The notes: a model not told the origin generated them from the sequence alone. 64,000 nt of DNA from Parasponia andersonii (GCA_002914805.1 JXTB01000316.1:56934-120933); one strand, 5' to 3'. Counted from the stretch's first letter, positions 12,031 through 24,535 are shown. Program-made: numbers and translations.

Positions 12031-12660
12031 ATGGAGAACAGGGTCGAAACGCAGACGACGCCTATTGAAAGCCCAGTTCTATCCGAGGAAACAGTTCTCG
12101 AGCAAATTACACCAACCCCAGTTCGCCAAATGGATCAGACTAGCCAGAAATCTCCTAGTTCTGGCATTGATCTGCGCAAGCCCACCACTCCACATCGTCT
12201 CAAGGTCCCCAAGGCATTTAAGTACCCTGAAAGGTATGTGTTATGTGTGAAATTGTTTATATTCTTTCATACATAGTTAGTTACACAAAACCCATGTTGT
12301 GTATTAATCTCTATTTCACCAAAATTTGAACTTTTTTTTTTCTTTGAATGTGTGGGTTTTACTTAATTTTGGTAGGTATAGAAGCCCAACTGACTCGATG
12401 ATGTCCCCTGTAACGAAAGGCCTTCTCGCTAGAAGCAGAAAGGGTGGGGCGCTTTTGCCACCTAGTAGAAATCAACTCAAGGTCTAGTTTAAACCTCTTT
12501 TTTTGTTTTGTGTTTTTAGTTTTTTTCTCCTACTAAAGCATTTATTTAATTAATTTTTATTATTTTTTAATTTATTAGATTTCATAGCTTACTTCATTAC
12601 CTCACACTCGTACAGATTCAGGATTTTCGTCTCCAGGATGTAGGTCTTATCAAGAACTGA
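12031..12660 (+). CDS. Small conserved plant protein of unknown function, 3 exons
   Basis: Coding exons 12031-12233, 12376-12481 and 12616-12660 join to 117 residues with GT-AG introns. The first junction splits an Arg codon (AG|G) and the second is in phase 0. If the second intron is retained, the frame stops two codons later (..LKV), so a shorter form is possible. The protein is Pro/Ser/Thr-rich and basic at its centre. The N-terminal half has several SP/TP sites (TPIESP, ITPTP, KSPSS, KPTTP), potential CDK sites. The core reads KVPKAFKYPERYRSPTDSMM followed by SPVTKGLLARSRKGGALLPP and then an IQD-containing tail. No signal peptide or membrane segment is seen. I do not recognise a named family. 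The SP/TP density and the AACGG elements upstream suggest a cell-cycle-expressed protein (inference). It is convergent with CRR7, 413 bp away. Confidence 0.75.
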
Positions 12661-13073
12661 AGAGCTATAATTTGGGCATAACCTTAGAGCAATTATGTCT
12701 CTCTTTCTGTTTTGAGTGGAGATTGGGTGTTGATTATGTAACTTTTGGCAGGCTTCTTCATGTAATTTGATTATTTTCTCTATTGATTAAAAAGATTGCT
12801 CGGCATGTCCCAATTCTTTGTTCAAGAAATTGGTTGTGCTTAGAGCTGTCTTCTTTAAAAAACTATATATGAAAAACAGAATCAAGTAATTTATACAAAT
12901 TCTATACCGTTAAGACTAATCAACACACGCGCAATCATAAAGAAATTAATAAAGAGCATCTTTACGATAATGGTGGGAATAAGCCCAGGTGGTTCCTACC
13001 ATGCTCTATTATTAGGCCAAGTAATTAAATTATGTGACAGTTAATTATATGGAGCTAGTTGGCTAAGGACTCT

Positions 13074-14454
13074 TCACTCCAAACGAACTTCATACCATTG
13101 GACTGAGCCAACATCTCCTTGGATTTCAAGTTCGCAAACAGACCTAACCAGGTAAGAAACAGCATCGTCAATGCTCTCAAACCTAGCGAGGTCCGGAGGA
13201 AGAGACTTGCCTGGCCATTTTTCCAGCCAACCCTTTAACTTGGTCCTTAGTTCTTCCTCCGATACAAACTTCTCTTCTTCTCCTGGTTCCAGCAGTACAT
13301 AAGTCTCTGTACTTTCATACACCCTTCTCCTCCTTACTGCATAAACCTGTAAATAAGGTACTAAGAGCCTCAAGATGACCACTCAACTAGAGTATTTCCA
13401 ACTCAAGTTTGTGGTGTGCACGACTAAAGAAAGAGAAAATTATGGTTGTAGTAGTAGAAACCAACTTTGAAGAAAAAACATAGTAGTAACAATGCGTATT
13501 ACCTTTACTGAAGTTCTGCATTGGGTTGCCATTTTAGGCAGTTTGGGATTGATAGAAATAGAGCTCAAGTGAACTGGTTGTGTTTGGTTATGGTATTCTT
13601 TTGCTTCTTTACCTGCAAAACAAGTTGTTTAGCTAGAGATTTGGAAACTCAACAAGATTAAGTTTGTCTTTTGATCATTTTCGACAATTTGGAGAGCATC
13701 ACCAATCGGACCGCTATATCTTATTCCAATTGTGAGTTTTAGTATCTGGCCAAAACTTGTCTCTCCAATGGCATTTTATATTTAAAATACAAAGAATAGA
13801 ACATGTTAAAACTTGGCATGAGCTCTAAATTTATATAAGTGGATGGTAGTTGTCATATAATAACAATTAATAAGAGGATGAAAATGCTTTTTATAAATAA
13901 AACTAATACTTAAATACTAATAGCATTCGTTTTGGTATATGAAAGCATTGGAGCCGATCTAGTAAAAATAATAATAATAATATTCAATTTAACATATCAT
14001 ATTCTTTTTAGCATGAATGCATTGGAGATGTTCTAAGATATCAACATTCCAAAATTAATATAGCAAGCCCAGATGCTTTCCACATGCTGAGAAGTAGCAA
14101 TACTACTATAGCAACCTATACCAGTTGCATGTAATGTAACACAGAATTTGTTTGTTTGTATCTCAAGCAGTTTATGTTTACTTAGCACTTCCAAATGATT
14201 ATTGGCTCAAAATCTCAGATTTCTCTGTTTTGTGCTCATTTTCAGGGATTCAGAACACATATTAGAGAAATTCAATAACAAAATAAGTGGCATTTATCTT
14301 GTTTAGGCGAGGGAACATAATAAAAAAGATTCAAAACATTTGCAAACGAAGATTAAATTCCTTAATTGCATGTTGATATATGAAAGGAGCAGAGCTTACA
14401 GTTGAACCAAAGAACTCCATTGTTGAATAACTGTCTCTCCAAAAGCTTCTCCAT
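13074..14454 (-). CDS. CRR7: CRR7, chloroplast NDH complex assembly factor
   Basis: Protein of the CHLORORESPIRATORY REDUCTION 7 family. In Arabidopsis CRR7 is a stromal protein needed for assembly or stability of subcomplex A of the chloroplast NADH dehydrogenase-like (NDH) complex, which works in cyclic electron flow. Minus-strand coding exons are 14400-14454, 13503-13612 and 13074-13346; they splice in frame (T|GT gives Cys19; the second junction is phase 0) to 145 residues. Residues ~56-145 are the conserved domain: [20 protein letters not shown], an acidic [13 protein letters not shown] stretch, [17 protein letters not shown] and the C-terminal [14 protein letters not shown]. The first ~55 residues are poorly conserved and rich in Ser/Asn/Lys, as expected of a plastid transit region, although the extreme N-terminus is unusually charged. 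Family length is about 150-160, so this copy looks complete. The start exon is inferred from phase and length; the last exon is certain. Confidence 0.88.
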
Positions 14455-15416
14455 AAGTAGCGGTTTTTGCCAGCTATTTTGGGTGCCAAAGTGGGTGTAA
14501 TATAGTTCGCTGCAAAATATCAAAGTGAGCATATATATACCAGGAGATAGAGATAAGCTGATAAACTTAACATCTATCATATGAACCTTTCTTACCCTCG
14601 CTGTTTAATGAATTTTCAAGTATGCCCTCAATTTAATAATTAAAACCTCCGAGCCCTATAATAAAGGCTTTAAAGTTAGGATACACAAAATATGTACGTC
14701 TAGTGGCATAGATTTTAACTAATGCCCTACTACATGTATGAGTGACTAAAAATATGCTAATACTATGTGCCCCTCACACTAGCTTATTTCATTTCCTTTT
14801 TAAAACGAGTCCTAACACATACACACACACAACACAAAAACAAAACAAAAAAGAAAAAATAAAATAAAATGGGAGAAAATTTCTTTTTCTCCAATTTTTC
14901 AGGACTTTCAAATTTTAAATTGTCATTTTTCTGAATGATGGTTAAGTAGATATTTCTAAGTTTATAGCTAAATTAGACGAACCACCGTGAATTTTTAAAA
15001 CTTCAAAAATTTTGGTTAGATTCTTAAGATAACAGACGCATCCGAGTGAGTCTCTGAAAATAGGACAAAGGTTGTATTGGTCCTATTGGATTTTGGTTTT
15101 AGTTTGCATAAAAATGTCACCCTGATGTCACCTATTGAAATTCTGAATCAGATAAGACAATTAGCATTTTGAACATTAACTGAAATTCAAAAGAGATATT
15201 TTGTTTAAAAAAATATTTATTATGAAATTTATAAATAAACTGATCGAACTAATATTCCAACCATTGCCCTCACCAAAAATCCTAGATCCTAGACCAATCT
15301 AAAGAGATATTTTATTATTTTTCGGTCCAAGCTATGCATATCGTGTAATTTAAAATCAGGAGTATTTATAATTATCTGTCCCTTTTTAAATGATAAAGTG
15401 CTATGAATTACAATTA
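14455..15416. other. Upstream region of CRR7 and intergenic DNA
   Basis: A good acceptor-like TTTTGCAG (minus strand, near 14510-14517) precedes the CRR7 start exon, so a 5' UTR intron is possible. Beyond that I see only AT-rich DNA with a short (CA)n-like stretch near 14817-14840. Confidence 0.4.
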
Positions 15417-15643
15417 GGCACCAATCCAATCCAGTAGGTTTTTTTTTTTTTTTTTTTTTACCTATGCATAGGTATCCATTTCGTCAATGAAAATTTAGCA
15501 TGTATATTTTTTTATTGTAAAAAGTAAGAATGAGAAAAAGCATTAATGATACACGTCTTTTCATGCATTTCATTATAGTCACGACCAAAAAAAAAATACT
15601 TACCCGTAGGTAAGGAAAAAAAATACCTATTAGATTAGCAACC
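15417..15643. mobile_element. Mutator-type MITE, copy 1 (227 bp)
   Basis: Inverted ends are GGCACCAATCC... with CCAGTAGGTTTTTTTT on the left and AAAAATACCTATTAGATTAG then CAACC on the right. The flanking bases ATTACAATTA (15407-15416) and ATTACAATTT (15644-15653) form a 9-10 bp target duplication. A 9-11 bp duplication is the hallmark of Mutator-like elements. The interior (CATTAATGATACACGTCTTT) is shared, in reverse orientation, with copies at 38.84 and 54.76 kb. Confidence 0.75.
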
Positions 15644-15644
15644 A

Positions 15645-16420
15645 TTACAATTTATACGTCGTTTTCGTCTCAACAACGTCAAAACTCTAAATTACGTACT
15701 GTCGTTTTCCAGATCACACAGAGATAATTTTGGAAAATTTAAACGACCGCATAAAGATATGTTGTAACTTGTAATCATCATTGTAAACAGAAAACGGCAC
15801 CTCTCTTAAAGTACATCGACAAGAAGTTTTTTTTTTTTTTTTTCCAACGATTTCCTTTTTTTTTTTTTTTTCTATTTTGATTTCAACTTTTTAAGTAACG
15901 TTAATATCTTTAAATCATGCCACATTCCAAAACGTGAAGAGTCATACAGGTGGCCCAACTACACATTCTAGAAAGTTATATATCCTCTCCCGCGTGAAAA
16001 ACAAACATCACGGAAAGTTAGAAACTGGCGCCAACAGACTCTAACAGTGTTTGGTTACTTCGTTACTAAATGCTAAAACCCCGACATTCCCTCTATGCCT
16101 TCCATTCTCAAATATCTGTTTCTTAATCTGAATTCTTTTACATCTAACTCCAATTGGTTTTTCTTTTCTCTCTTATCTCACAACCCCCATTACCTAATTC
16201 TATTAATTAATTTCCTAAACTAACTACCTTATTATTGTTGTAACATATATGTACATAAATATATATATATACACTTTATTAATTCGGTGAAAGTATTCAA
16301 AATCTACAAGACGTAGCTTCTTCTGGGTTTTATCATTTCAATTCTAAAGGTTGAACATTATTTCATTGAATTGTAGCTGAGATTTGATATTCAAAACTTA
16401 TTCCCTCTTAACATTTCTCA
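15645..16420 (+). promoter_or_regulatory. Upstream region of the 16.6 kb gene
   Basis: Two long T runs (about 15825-15842 and 15856-15870) are followed by a more GC-rich patch holding TGGCGCCA (16026-16033) and CCCGCG (about 15989), which loosely resemble E2F-type sites. CT-rich leader sequence follows to about 16420. No single TATA box stands out with confidence. Confidence 0.3.
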
Positions 16421-16421
16421 A

Positions 16422-16609
16422 GTAAGTTTCGTCTCATTTCTCTTCAAAATCAAAGGCACTACACATGCACATAAATACTAACACTATTAATTATAATAAA
16501 TATGCCATGTTTTAATTTCTTTCCCTTAAAAATCAGATTCTCATGCATTTGTGTTATAATTATGATCTTTATTAGTGTGTGTGTGCGCTTTTTTTTCTTC
16601 TTAAACCAG
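16422..16609 (+). other. 5' UTR intron of the 16.6 kb gene
   Basis: Donor CAA|GTAAGT at 16421/16422 and acceptor with a polypyrimidine tract ending TTAAACCAG at 16609. Splicing here removes the hydrophobic run that an open frame starting at 16502 would otherwise put on the N-terminus, and places the start at 16658. Confidence 0.65.
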
Positions 16610-16657
16610 TTACATTGCGGAAAGGGTTACCAAAAAGTACTCATTTTGATCAAAATA

Positions 16658-18172
16658 ATGGATGTTCTAGCTAATGAACATGGAAGAGAAAGTAGTAAAA
16701 GTCTTAAGGTGCCTTTTGATTTTGATGTCCCCAAGATCAGTACTCAAGACGAAGTTAACTCGTCTGGGCATAATTCAAGCTCGTCTTCGGCATCGTATTC
16801 GCCACCTGAGTCGGTAGTCACCGAAAAAGACGTTGAATTCTCTCTTCAACCCAAACAAGTTGGCCCTTATTGTGGCGACTCCCATTTTTCACCGGACCTT
16901 AATCCTCAGCTTCCTATGTGGAGCCCTCATAAGTTGTCACCAATGCAATCCCCTCTAGTTCAGGCCCCGGCAAGACCCTCTGGCTACGACCCGAATCGGA
17001 TTCCGGCCTCGATTTTCTCGAGCAAACCTTCCACACCACTGGAATGGAGTACGGCTTCAAATGAGTCCTTATTTAGTATTCACGTGGGGAACACCAGCTT
17101 CTCCAAAGACCAATTCCTTGCGTTGTATAGGTCCGGAGAGTTGACCAAGTTTGAAGAATTCGTGACCAATGTTCCACCACCCTTTCCTGCTGGAGCTAAT
17201 GAATCATCATCACGGCACTCTTGTGAAATCAAGGCCGTCAATTTCGAGAGAGAATCGTCCGAAAGCGCGAGTACTAATAACTCCAAAGAGAGCAGTGGTC
17301 TTGAATTTCATGGTAGAGAGAAGAACACAAATATGAAGCCTGGTACTTTTGATAATCAGATCCGAAGAAAGGGACGAAACAACTCAAACAGTCACCTCTC
17401 TTACCGTTCTGATGAGAGCTACAACAGCACCCGGTCTTTCCAATTCCCTGTGTAAGTACATAACGCAACTTTTGATTTTGAACGAGTTAGTGCTAGAGAC
17501 AGATGTGATTGTCCATTCTCAACCATAAACGAATGTGAGCCACGTAATACATAATCGTGAGATTGGTACCAATTAACGATTGAAATTATACAAATCACAA
17601 ACGTATTAATTTTGAACATAACAAGCCTCTTCCACATAGATAGAAAATCCGTGCTCATCATTTTAGAAAAAAGCCGTCACGATATTTAGCATTTTCGTTA
17701 ATCTAACAATATTACTATGATTTAAGTCTAGCTGTAGTAGTACTTGTACCACAACAAGGATGTAGTCTTCTCAAGAACTAGTTCTGTTTATATTTCGGCC
17801 AACACAAATCATATTCGACTAATATAGTATTATGGTTAAAACGTAACTTATATTGGACAAAATATAAACCAGACGTGGTCTAAAAGACTATATATGTGAC
17901 CCTTGTACCAATATTTGATATATATATTGTACTGAATTGACTGTGATTCGCTCTTTTTTCTAAGATTGGTTGGTCATGATCATGGTGCAAAGTTTTCCAC
18001 CCAGAAAGTGGACTCCAAAAGGCACTGGTTATTGCCCCAGCCGCAGCCACTGCCGCTGATGCATATCCTGAAGCAGCACGAACGGTCTCAAGTCTTTGTA
18101 AGGACGAAACCAAAATCTGCTATCTCTAGATGGATGAGCTGCTTCTCTTTTTGTTATGGAAAATGTCATTGA
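16658..18172 (+). CDS. Plant-specific Ser-rich protein of unknown function
   Basis: Coding exons 16658-17451 and 17965-18172 join (GT|A gives Val265, donor GTAAGT, acceptor TCTAAG) to about 333 residues. The ATG at 16658 is chosen because an upstream in-frame ATG lies in a likely 5' UTR intron. The protein has an acidic/Ser-rich N-terminus (SSGHNSSSSSASYSPPES, 35-52), a Pro-rich middle, and a strongly patterned block at residues ~107-150 reading RPSGYDPNRIPASIFSSKPS then TPLEWSTASNESLFSIHVGN. A basic Asn/Ser-rich region with RSDESYNSTRSFQFPV comes next, and a C-terminal tail with clustered Cys (CFSFCYGKC) closes it, which could be lipidated or bind metal. No kinase, zinc-finger or membrane domain is seen. 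I believe the central block occurs in a family of uncharacterised plant proteins, but I cannot name it. Exon 2 is less certain than exon 1. Confidence 0.7.
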
Positions 18173-20936
18173 GAGATCTCAATAATATGTTATTTTAATC
18201 TCTCAGCATGGTTCATAAGTTATCACAACAATGTGATTTCTTTCGCTCCCACTCTGTTCATAGAGGAACGGTCACAAGTTATGTAACATACGTAACCCTG
18301 TCTCACAAGCGCAGCATTTGTTAAGTGGTATTCAAAATCAGATGACTTTGTTGGGTAACGATGATAATTCCCAGTTGTAATATTTTGTATAATGTAAATT
18401 GAAAATTGCAAAATTGGTTTCAATTAGTCAAGATATTGTCACAAAAAATTACTTGAACCGTGTGCTATACTTACGCAGTTGTCAGAATTGAGATGAGGTG
18501 ATAAATTAATATAAATTTATGATTGAGCAAAACTAAGGATGATCTCAAATCAAATTATGCTAGATAACATCATTGCATCTGTAAATTAGTTATAGCTGGG
18601 TTAAAGTGTTGAAAAAGAAAAAAAGTTAGTGATGCAAAAATCGACACCACATGTCAACTTTATAGGTTTGTGGTGCACGGCTTCTGATATTGACGTGACA
18701 AATGATACATATTACAGATTTTGAGTGTAATATCCACAAAAGTCCTGCTCGGTCTTGAGTTTTGCCTGCCAAGTAATTTGGTATTGTTTCTTAAGATCAA
18801 GGTAGAAGGAAGGCTATACTGCTTTATACGTTTTTATGCAAAAGGCAAGAGGGGTAGCTATATTTGTCGGCAGGTATGAAATGAATGAAATAGCTATTGT
18901 ATGCGTAATCCTAATCTCTGATGAGACAGGTTGGTAGCCAATCTATTGATAATAATTAACTTGGAAATTTGCCACATATGTCTTCTTTCTTTTCCTAATC
19001 AAAGGAATTAATTTCCCAAACATTTTAGTTTGTAGAGTCACTATTGGATCCTTTAATCTAATGGATATCTGATGACTGATAGTTTGTTTATCATAACCCT
19101 TAAAGATATTATTGGGAATTATAGCAATGGCTACTTGCTACACGTGAAACATGTTTCAATCTAAATTTACAACTTTGTGGGATTGTTGCGTAGGACTAAA
19201 ACGAGTGGCTCTATTATCACCCATATTTTTTTTATCTTCCCACTTATTTTCTAATTAATCATTTATTTACAAAAATATCCACTTGTAAAATGACATAAAT
19301 AATCTCAAATAGTATTAATTAAACAATAAAAGAGTATCTCCCAACACCCCTAACATACCAATTATATCACCTACCAAAATTACGTCAGATCTTAATATTT
19401 GATTTTCATAATAAATTATGTATACCAAAGATTTTACTCTATCAATGATTTTGATTATAATGACAAACATGGCAATCCAAAAGACCAATTTTTTTCCCTT
19501 AACTTCATCCATAGATGAATTGGTTAATCATATATGTTTTTTTTTTTTTTAAAATACGACAATTCATATAAATATAGTCATACAGCTTTTTTTAAGAAAA
19601 AATCTATGTGATTTCTTGATCACATATATATATATTTAGAAAATTAAAAAATGATAATTCATATACAAATTACACCTAAATAATAGAAAGTGTCCATTAT
19701 ATATTTTCTTTTTCTTTTTTTTTACATTCCTTCTCTCTTTGTAGCCGTAAACTCTTTTGTTGATCAGTTATATCTCAAAGAATTTAATCTTCCATGTATA
19801 AATTTGATTTTCATTCTTAGACACTTTGTGATTTTTTATTATAAAATCTTTATTCCTACAACGAATTGACTTCTACCTCTTTCTAAATATACTAGAAAAG
19901 TAATACAGCCTAAATAAAAAACAAAACAAATAAAAAGAAAAAAAATTGAGTTCTTCAATATAATGGATAATAAATTATTAGGATGGTGTGGAAATAAATT
20001 TTTCAAAAAATATTTACTATTGGGTATTTTTGTATAAAAATTAAAACATGTGTAAAAATAAACTTCAAAATTTTATGGGAGTTTAATTGGAAGGAGGTGG
20101 GAAGAGAAAAAAAAAATAGATGGCAATAGAGCTGCTCGACTAAAAATAAAACTCTCTTTTGTTTATTTGAAAAAGAAAAGAAAAAATTAAAATGCTACGA
20201 ACACATGCAATACTTAGTCATACACGTCACATAAAAGGTCCACATAGAGATGTTGGCATGGTCCATGAAAGATAAACTCGCTCATGTTTCATATTGTGTT
20301 TGGCACAGCCTAAACAAAAGTCCCAACAAATGACCATGTTGTGCTCTTACTGGCCCACATTTTAAGACTCTAGGCTCGAGTACAACCTACAAACACATGC
20401 ATATCTCATATTGTGCTCGTGTTTATGCTAGACCTTTATTGTACTAAATATAGTGAGCCTAACATGCAAGCGTATTTTTATACCTAACTTCGATTTATTT
20501 TGATCATTGATATTTTTTGAATTTTTTAAAATATTTAATTAAAAAAATATTTGAAACAATACAAAATAATGTAAATGTACACATAATTATTTGGAAAGAA
20601 AATGTTCAATTGAAACTTACTAATCCAAAATTGAATCTAAAAGAAAGAAGAAGAAAATTGAGTTTATTAATAAGGAAAAACCAAAAATATATACAAAATT
20701 TGTAGATATAAATAATATAACAAAGTAAAAAATAAGTATTTTTTAAAGTACTCAAAGTCATACTTTTCATGTTTTTTGAATCGTGTTGTGTTTGTGATAC
20801 TTAAGATGTGCTTATGTCTAAGGTCGTGTCATGCTGTACCAGTCCATGGTACCCAAAAATAAGAACTAGGCACGACCCAACCCCTTGTGTTGTGCTTGAC
20901 ACGACCTAAAGTAACATCTTACTGTGTCGTGCTCAG
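18173..20936. other. Gene-free AT-rich DNA; 3' end with GTCGTG-rich repeat
   Basis: Downstream of the Ser-rich gene I see no further gene. From about 20750 to 20936 the sequence becomes richer in GC with recurring GTCGTG / CACGACC phrases. Similar GTGTCGTGCCC sequence resumes at about 25934, so the LTR element at 20937-25916 probably inserted into an older repeat of this kind. Confidence 0.45.
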
Positions 20937-22241
20937 TGTCACAGTCCAAGAGTTTCAATGCCAATAATGATCGTGCGGCACCGAGACTTCTTAAGTCCTG
21001 GTCAGCTTTCTGCCTATCTGTGTACCATGGGTTTTAGGTGTGCATGTACCAAGCCACACACTTATTAGAATGACTCCTGCCAAGTCTCACTCGGGAGCAA
21101 CTATAATGGTTTCCTTATGCCACGACTTTTGCGAGCCACTCACCTCGTTTATAGGTTCTCAATATGTCATTGAGATTCATGTTACATGCTCTCTTACCCA
21201 AGGATGTTTACATCTTGGTAGCATGTATCACTAGGTGTCGAGACCAATTGGCACTTCATCTCATCTAATAAATCCCCATCAGTAGCTCTCAGATAGCTTC
21301 CATAGCACTAAAGGTGTTTTCATTCTCATAGGCCAATTATCGTAGCAACAAGCTCGCTGGTGTGCTAGCGAGTGTCTACGATTTCCTTGTGGCTCGCAGC
21401 CTTATGTGCAACCTTCTCATGTGGGAGCATCATGCCACTCACCATCTTCTCACTTACTGTCGAGGCCTACGTGAGGTTTACTTGTGACTAACATGTGTTA
21501 AGGCATACATGGCCTTAGCATACCATGCATCCTTGGCCTTCCCTATGAGTAGCTTTCTTGTGACCATCTCATGTTGAGGCATGCGTGGTTTAGGACTCCA
21601 TGTATCCTCGAGGAAGCTCAATACACGAATTGTGCTTATGGTATAATGGCTCGTAAGTCAAACGCACCACTGAACCTCCTGTATGGAGACTATGCGTAAT
21701 ACCAGTCGACCAATACTGTCCACGAGTCTCTCTTCCTCTTGGAGACACCAAGAGTCCCCTCATGGAGACACCAAGAGTCTCCTCGTAGTTCCCTGATGCC
21801 TACCCCTATAAGTACTCTTCGTGTGCTAGTAAGTAGCTCACTTAGCCATTGGTACCTACCGTGGCTGGGGGTAGTAGAAAGCCAACCCAAGTATTCTCCT
21901 AAAGAGTATTTTAAACTTTTGGTATATTTTCCCAAGGAAACATGATTTTCTCCTAGAAAGCATATGGCCTAATAAATACGTTTCTTTAGGATATCAATGA
22001 AATGATTGCATATCTGTGATCCTTTTATCATAGAGATGGGGTCCCTTTGATTGGAAAAATTATCAGGCGTAAGACGAACAAGTTAGTAAATTCTAACTAT
22101 GTCTCGGACAATATGAAAAATTCCAACTATGTTTCGAAACTTTGCATAAATGACCATAGGCAAACTCCCATGGAAAAGACCATATGGCTAGTTTCGTAGG
22201 TTCACTCTTAGTATGAACGAGCCTTTCTGCAACACGTTAGA
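20937..22241 (-). repeat. 3' LTR (left copy, about 1.3 kb)
   Basis: Direct repeat partner of 24536-25916. Matching landmarks are GAGTTTCAATG near the left edge, GTACCATGGGTT about 85 bp in, TGGAGACACCAAGAGTC..CTC near 21740-21785, and ATGAACGAGCC then CAACACGTTA at the right edge. The polypurine tract lies just inside. Confidence 0.75.
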
Positions 22242-24535
22242 TCCTCCCCCCTTTCATCCAGTCGATGTCATCATCAATGATTATCCGCTCTATATCCTCC
22301 TTAGCTCAATGCTCAAGGGTAACATGTTCTCCCCCATGTCTTCATCTGAACTTACTATATGTACTTGTCCCACTACCTCTATAGATGCACCCTCTAATGA
22401 TTATCAATGGTTGCCCACTCTTGGACTATGATCTAAGACCTCATAACATGTTATTTACTCAAACTCAACCCATGTAGAATGCCCTTGCACCCATGACTCT
22501 ACCGAGTCAAACTCCTCTGAGTTATGCCTGATGTCCCACTAATCATGAAACAACCCATCTTCTCACCTTGACCCCTAAGCCTTCACATACGTGATGCTTG
22601 CTTTCCCGCCAACTGTTTGATGTTTACTTCCTTGATCAGAACTTAGATGCACTTCTGAAAGGTGTGGCTCGTGTGCCAACTATTCCCATAGTATCCATTA
22701 TAAGTCATGTCTGAAACTCTGTTTGGCACTCCTCTAATACCAATTGTATGCTACCTTTGTGGCAAACCATCATCCTGATGGCCTGCGGGTGTAACTTGCT
22801 TCATTGCAAGGGTGTTCATCTTCCAAATGGTGTGTCTCTCAAGACGTGGCTCTCAAGCCTGTGGCACTTTGTGCATTCCATGTACTTGTGATAACTTCAC
22901 GAAGAATTTCTTCCAATGTGCCCTCAAGCATGCCACCTACCAATAGCTTCTTCCAAGTGATGTCTCCCACTTCACAAGATACCTTGGATTACTCTTCTAA
23001 GTGTTTTTGAGTTGTGGCCAATGATCCTCCCATCATTCATAGCCACAGTGGAATCCCATCCCACAAGCTCGTCCTCTAGCTCGCAAGATCCCTATGTCGA
23101 TGTCCAACATTACGCCTTAAGTTTTGTCTCATCCAAAATTGTCTTCCCTTTGGTCGACTTGTTGTCGTGTGACCAACTTAGCTATATTGTGTCCTCTCTA
23201 AACGAAGGACTTCCTGAATTATCCCAACTCAATGCACTAATCGACATGTACCTCAGAATCATTCGCTTCCAAGTCCTATACCATGTAGGTTCCTGAATCT
23301 TCGATGACATGCTCAAGTAGACTCCTCACTTTAGTTTGGGAACAATTTCTCCATCTTAAAATATACCTCTCAAGATATAGCTCACAAGCTAACCGCTCTT
23401 CTCTTGCAGCACCTCTATTTGCATTACAAATTTTGGTGTTTCTATCTCTCTGTCATGCTGACTTTCACTCTTCTAACACATCGATGTTGTCTTAGTACCT
23501 GAGTACAGACAACCTTTACCCTAGACAACCATCTTGTGGTTCACTGCCATCACCTTAGTCCCTGAGTCTTGACGACTTTCACATCGAGGCAATTATCCCT
23601 GTCTTAGTTCCTGAGTCTTCAATGACTTCCATACTGAACAACCAACGATTCTTAGTGCCCTCAACTAATGATGTGGCTCTCTAGCCAACTTGTATCATAG
23701 CACATCCATCTCTTTAGTCTTTAGTAGATTGACTGCACTGAAGGCCTCAATCTCTCCCAGTAATGTAGCTCTGATAACCTTCATAATGCCTCTTCAAGTA
23801 TACACCTTTCCAGGGTACTTTAGTATTGCTCGTGTTTTTGGAACACATCTGTGAGTAAACACTTCACCAAACAACGTGTCCATGCCACTTCTCTGGGCTA
23901 AATAGATCTCTTGGAATGTCTACAAATCTAACAACGATACCCTCTGACATTCGCGACATCTACCTTACCTTCCTTTCTCATGGCAATCCTATGCCAAGGT
24001 CATTTAGACTAGTAACAATGGAGTATCTAACGTTCCTCATCTATCTTGGCTTAGCTGACAACTATTTTAACTTCACATGCCTCAAATTAGTCAAAGAGTA
24101 AGCACACACTGCCCCTGACAAGCTTTCTTTTTAACAAAAGTGCCCCCATGTGGCTTACAATGTCACTCAGATAAGCACGATGTAGTGCCCTAAGCAAACT
24201 CATATAACCCTTCATCAAATCATGTTCTAGCCATCCAAGTGTGCCAACTTATGTGCAACATCTTTCCAAAGTTATCTTTATGGTGATTACTTCTTAAACA
24301 TCATCTATAGGGTCTTCACCCTCCTTGATACCTCCTATAAGAGTCTTCTTGAGATTAAGCACTCGTGTCATAACTATTTTCTAAAGTATGGATCCCTTCA
24401 TAAGGCTCCTAAGATTCCATAAGGCCCTCATAGGCAAAGGGTACACTCGGTCTCTTTAACTTGCCTACTTGTCTTTTTTGAGGCGTGCCTCAGGTTCACT
24501 CATCCCATGAGATGAACACAAACTCTAATACCAAC
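22242..24535 (-). other. Internal region of the LTR element
   Basis: About 2.3 kb between the two LTRs. It is richer in GC than surrounding DNA and has short open frames on the plus strand (for example 22213-22431, 23012-23296), but these run against the element's own polarity and show no domain. Function as a non-autonomous element interior or decayed gag-like region is inference. Confidence 0.5.

Noticed and set aside
16502-16657. Upstream in-frame ATG giving a hydrophobic N-terminus to the Ser-rich protein
   Set aside because: The stretch lies within a likely 5' UTR intron (donor GTAAGT at 16422, acceptor at 16609) and is Phe/Ile-rich as intron DNA would be; the ATG at 16658 fits better.
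22213-24101. Several plus-strand open frames of 60-95 residues
   Set aside because: They sit inside the LTR element against its polarity and show no domain.
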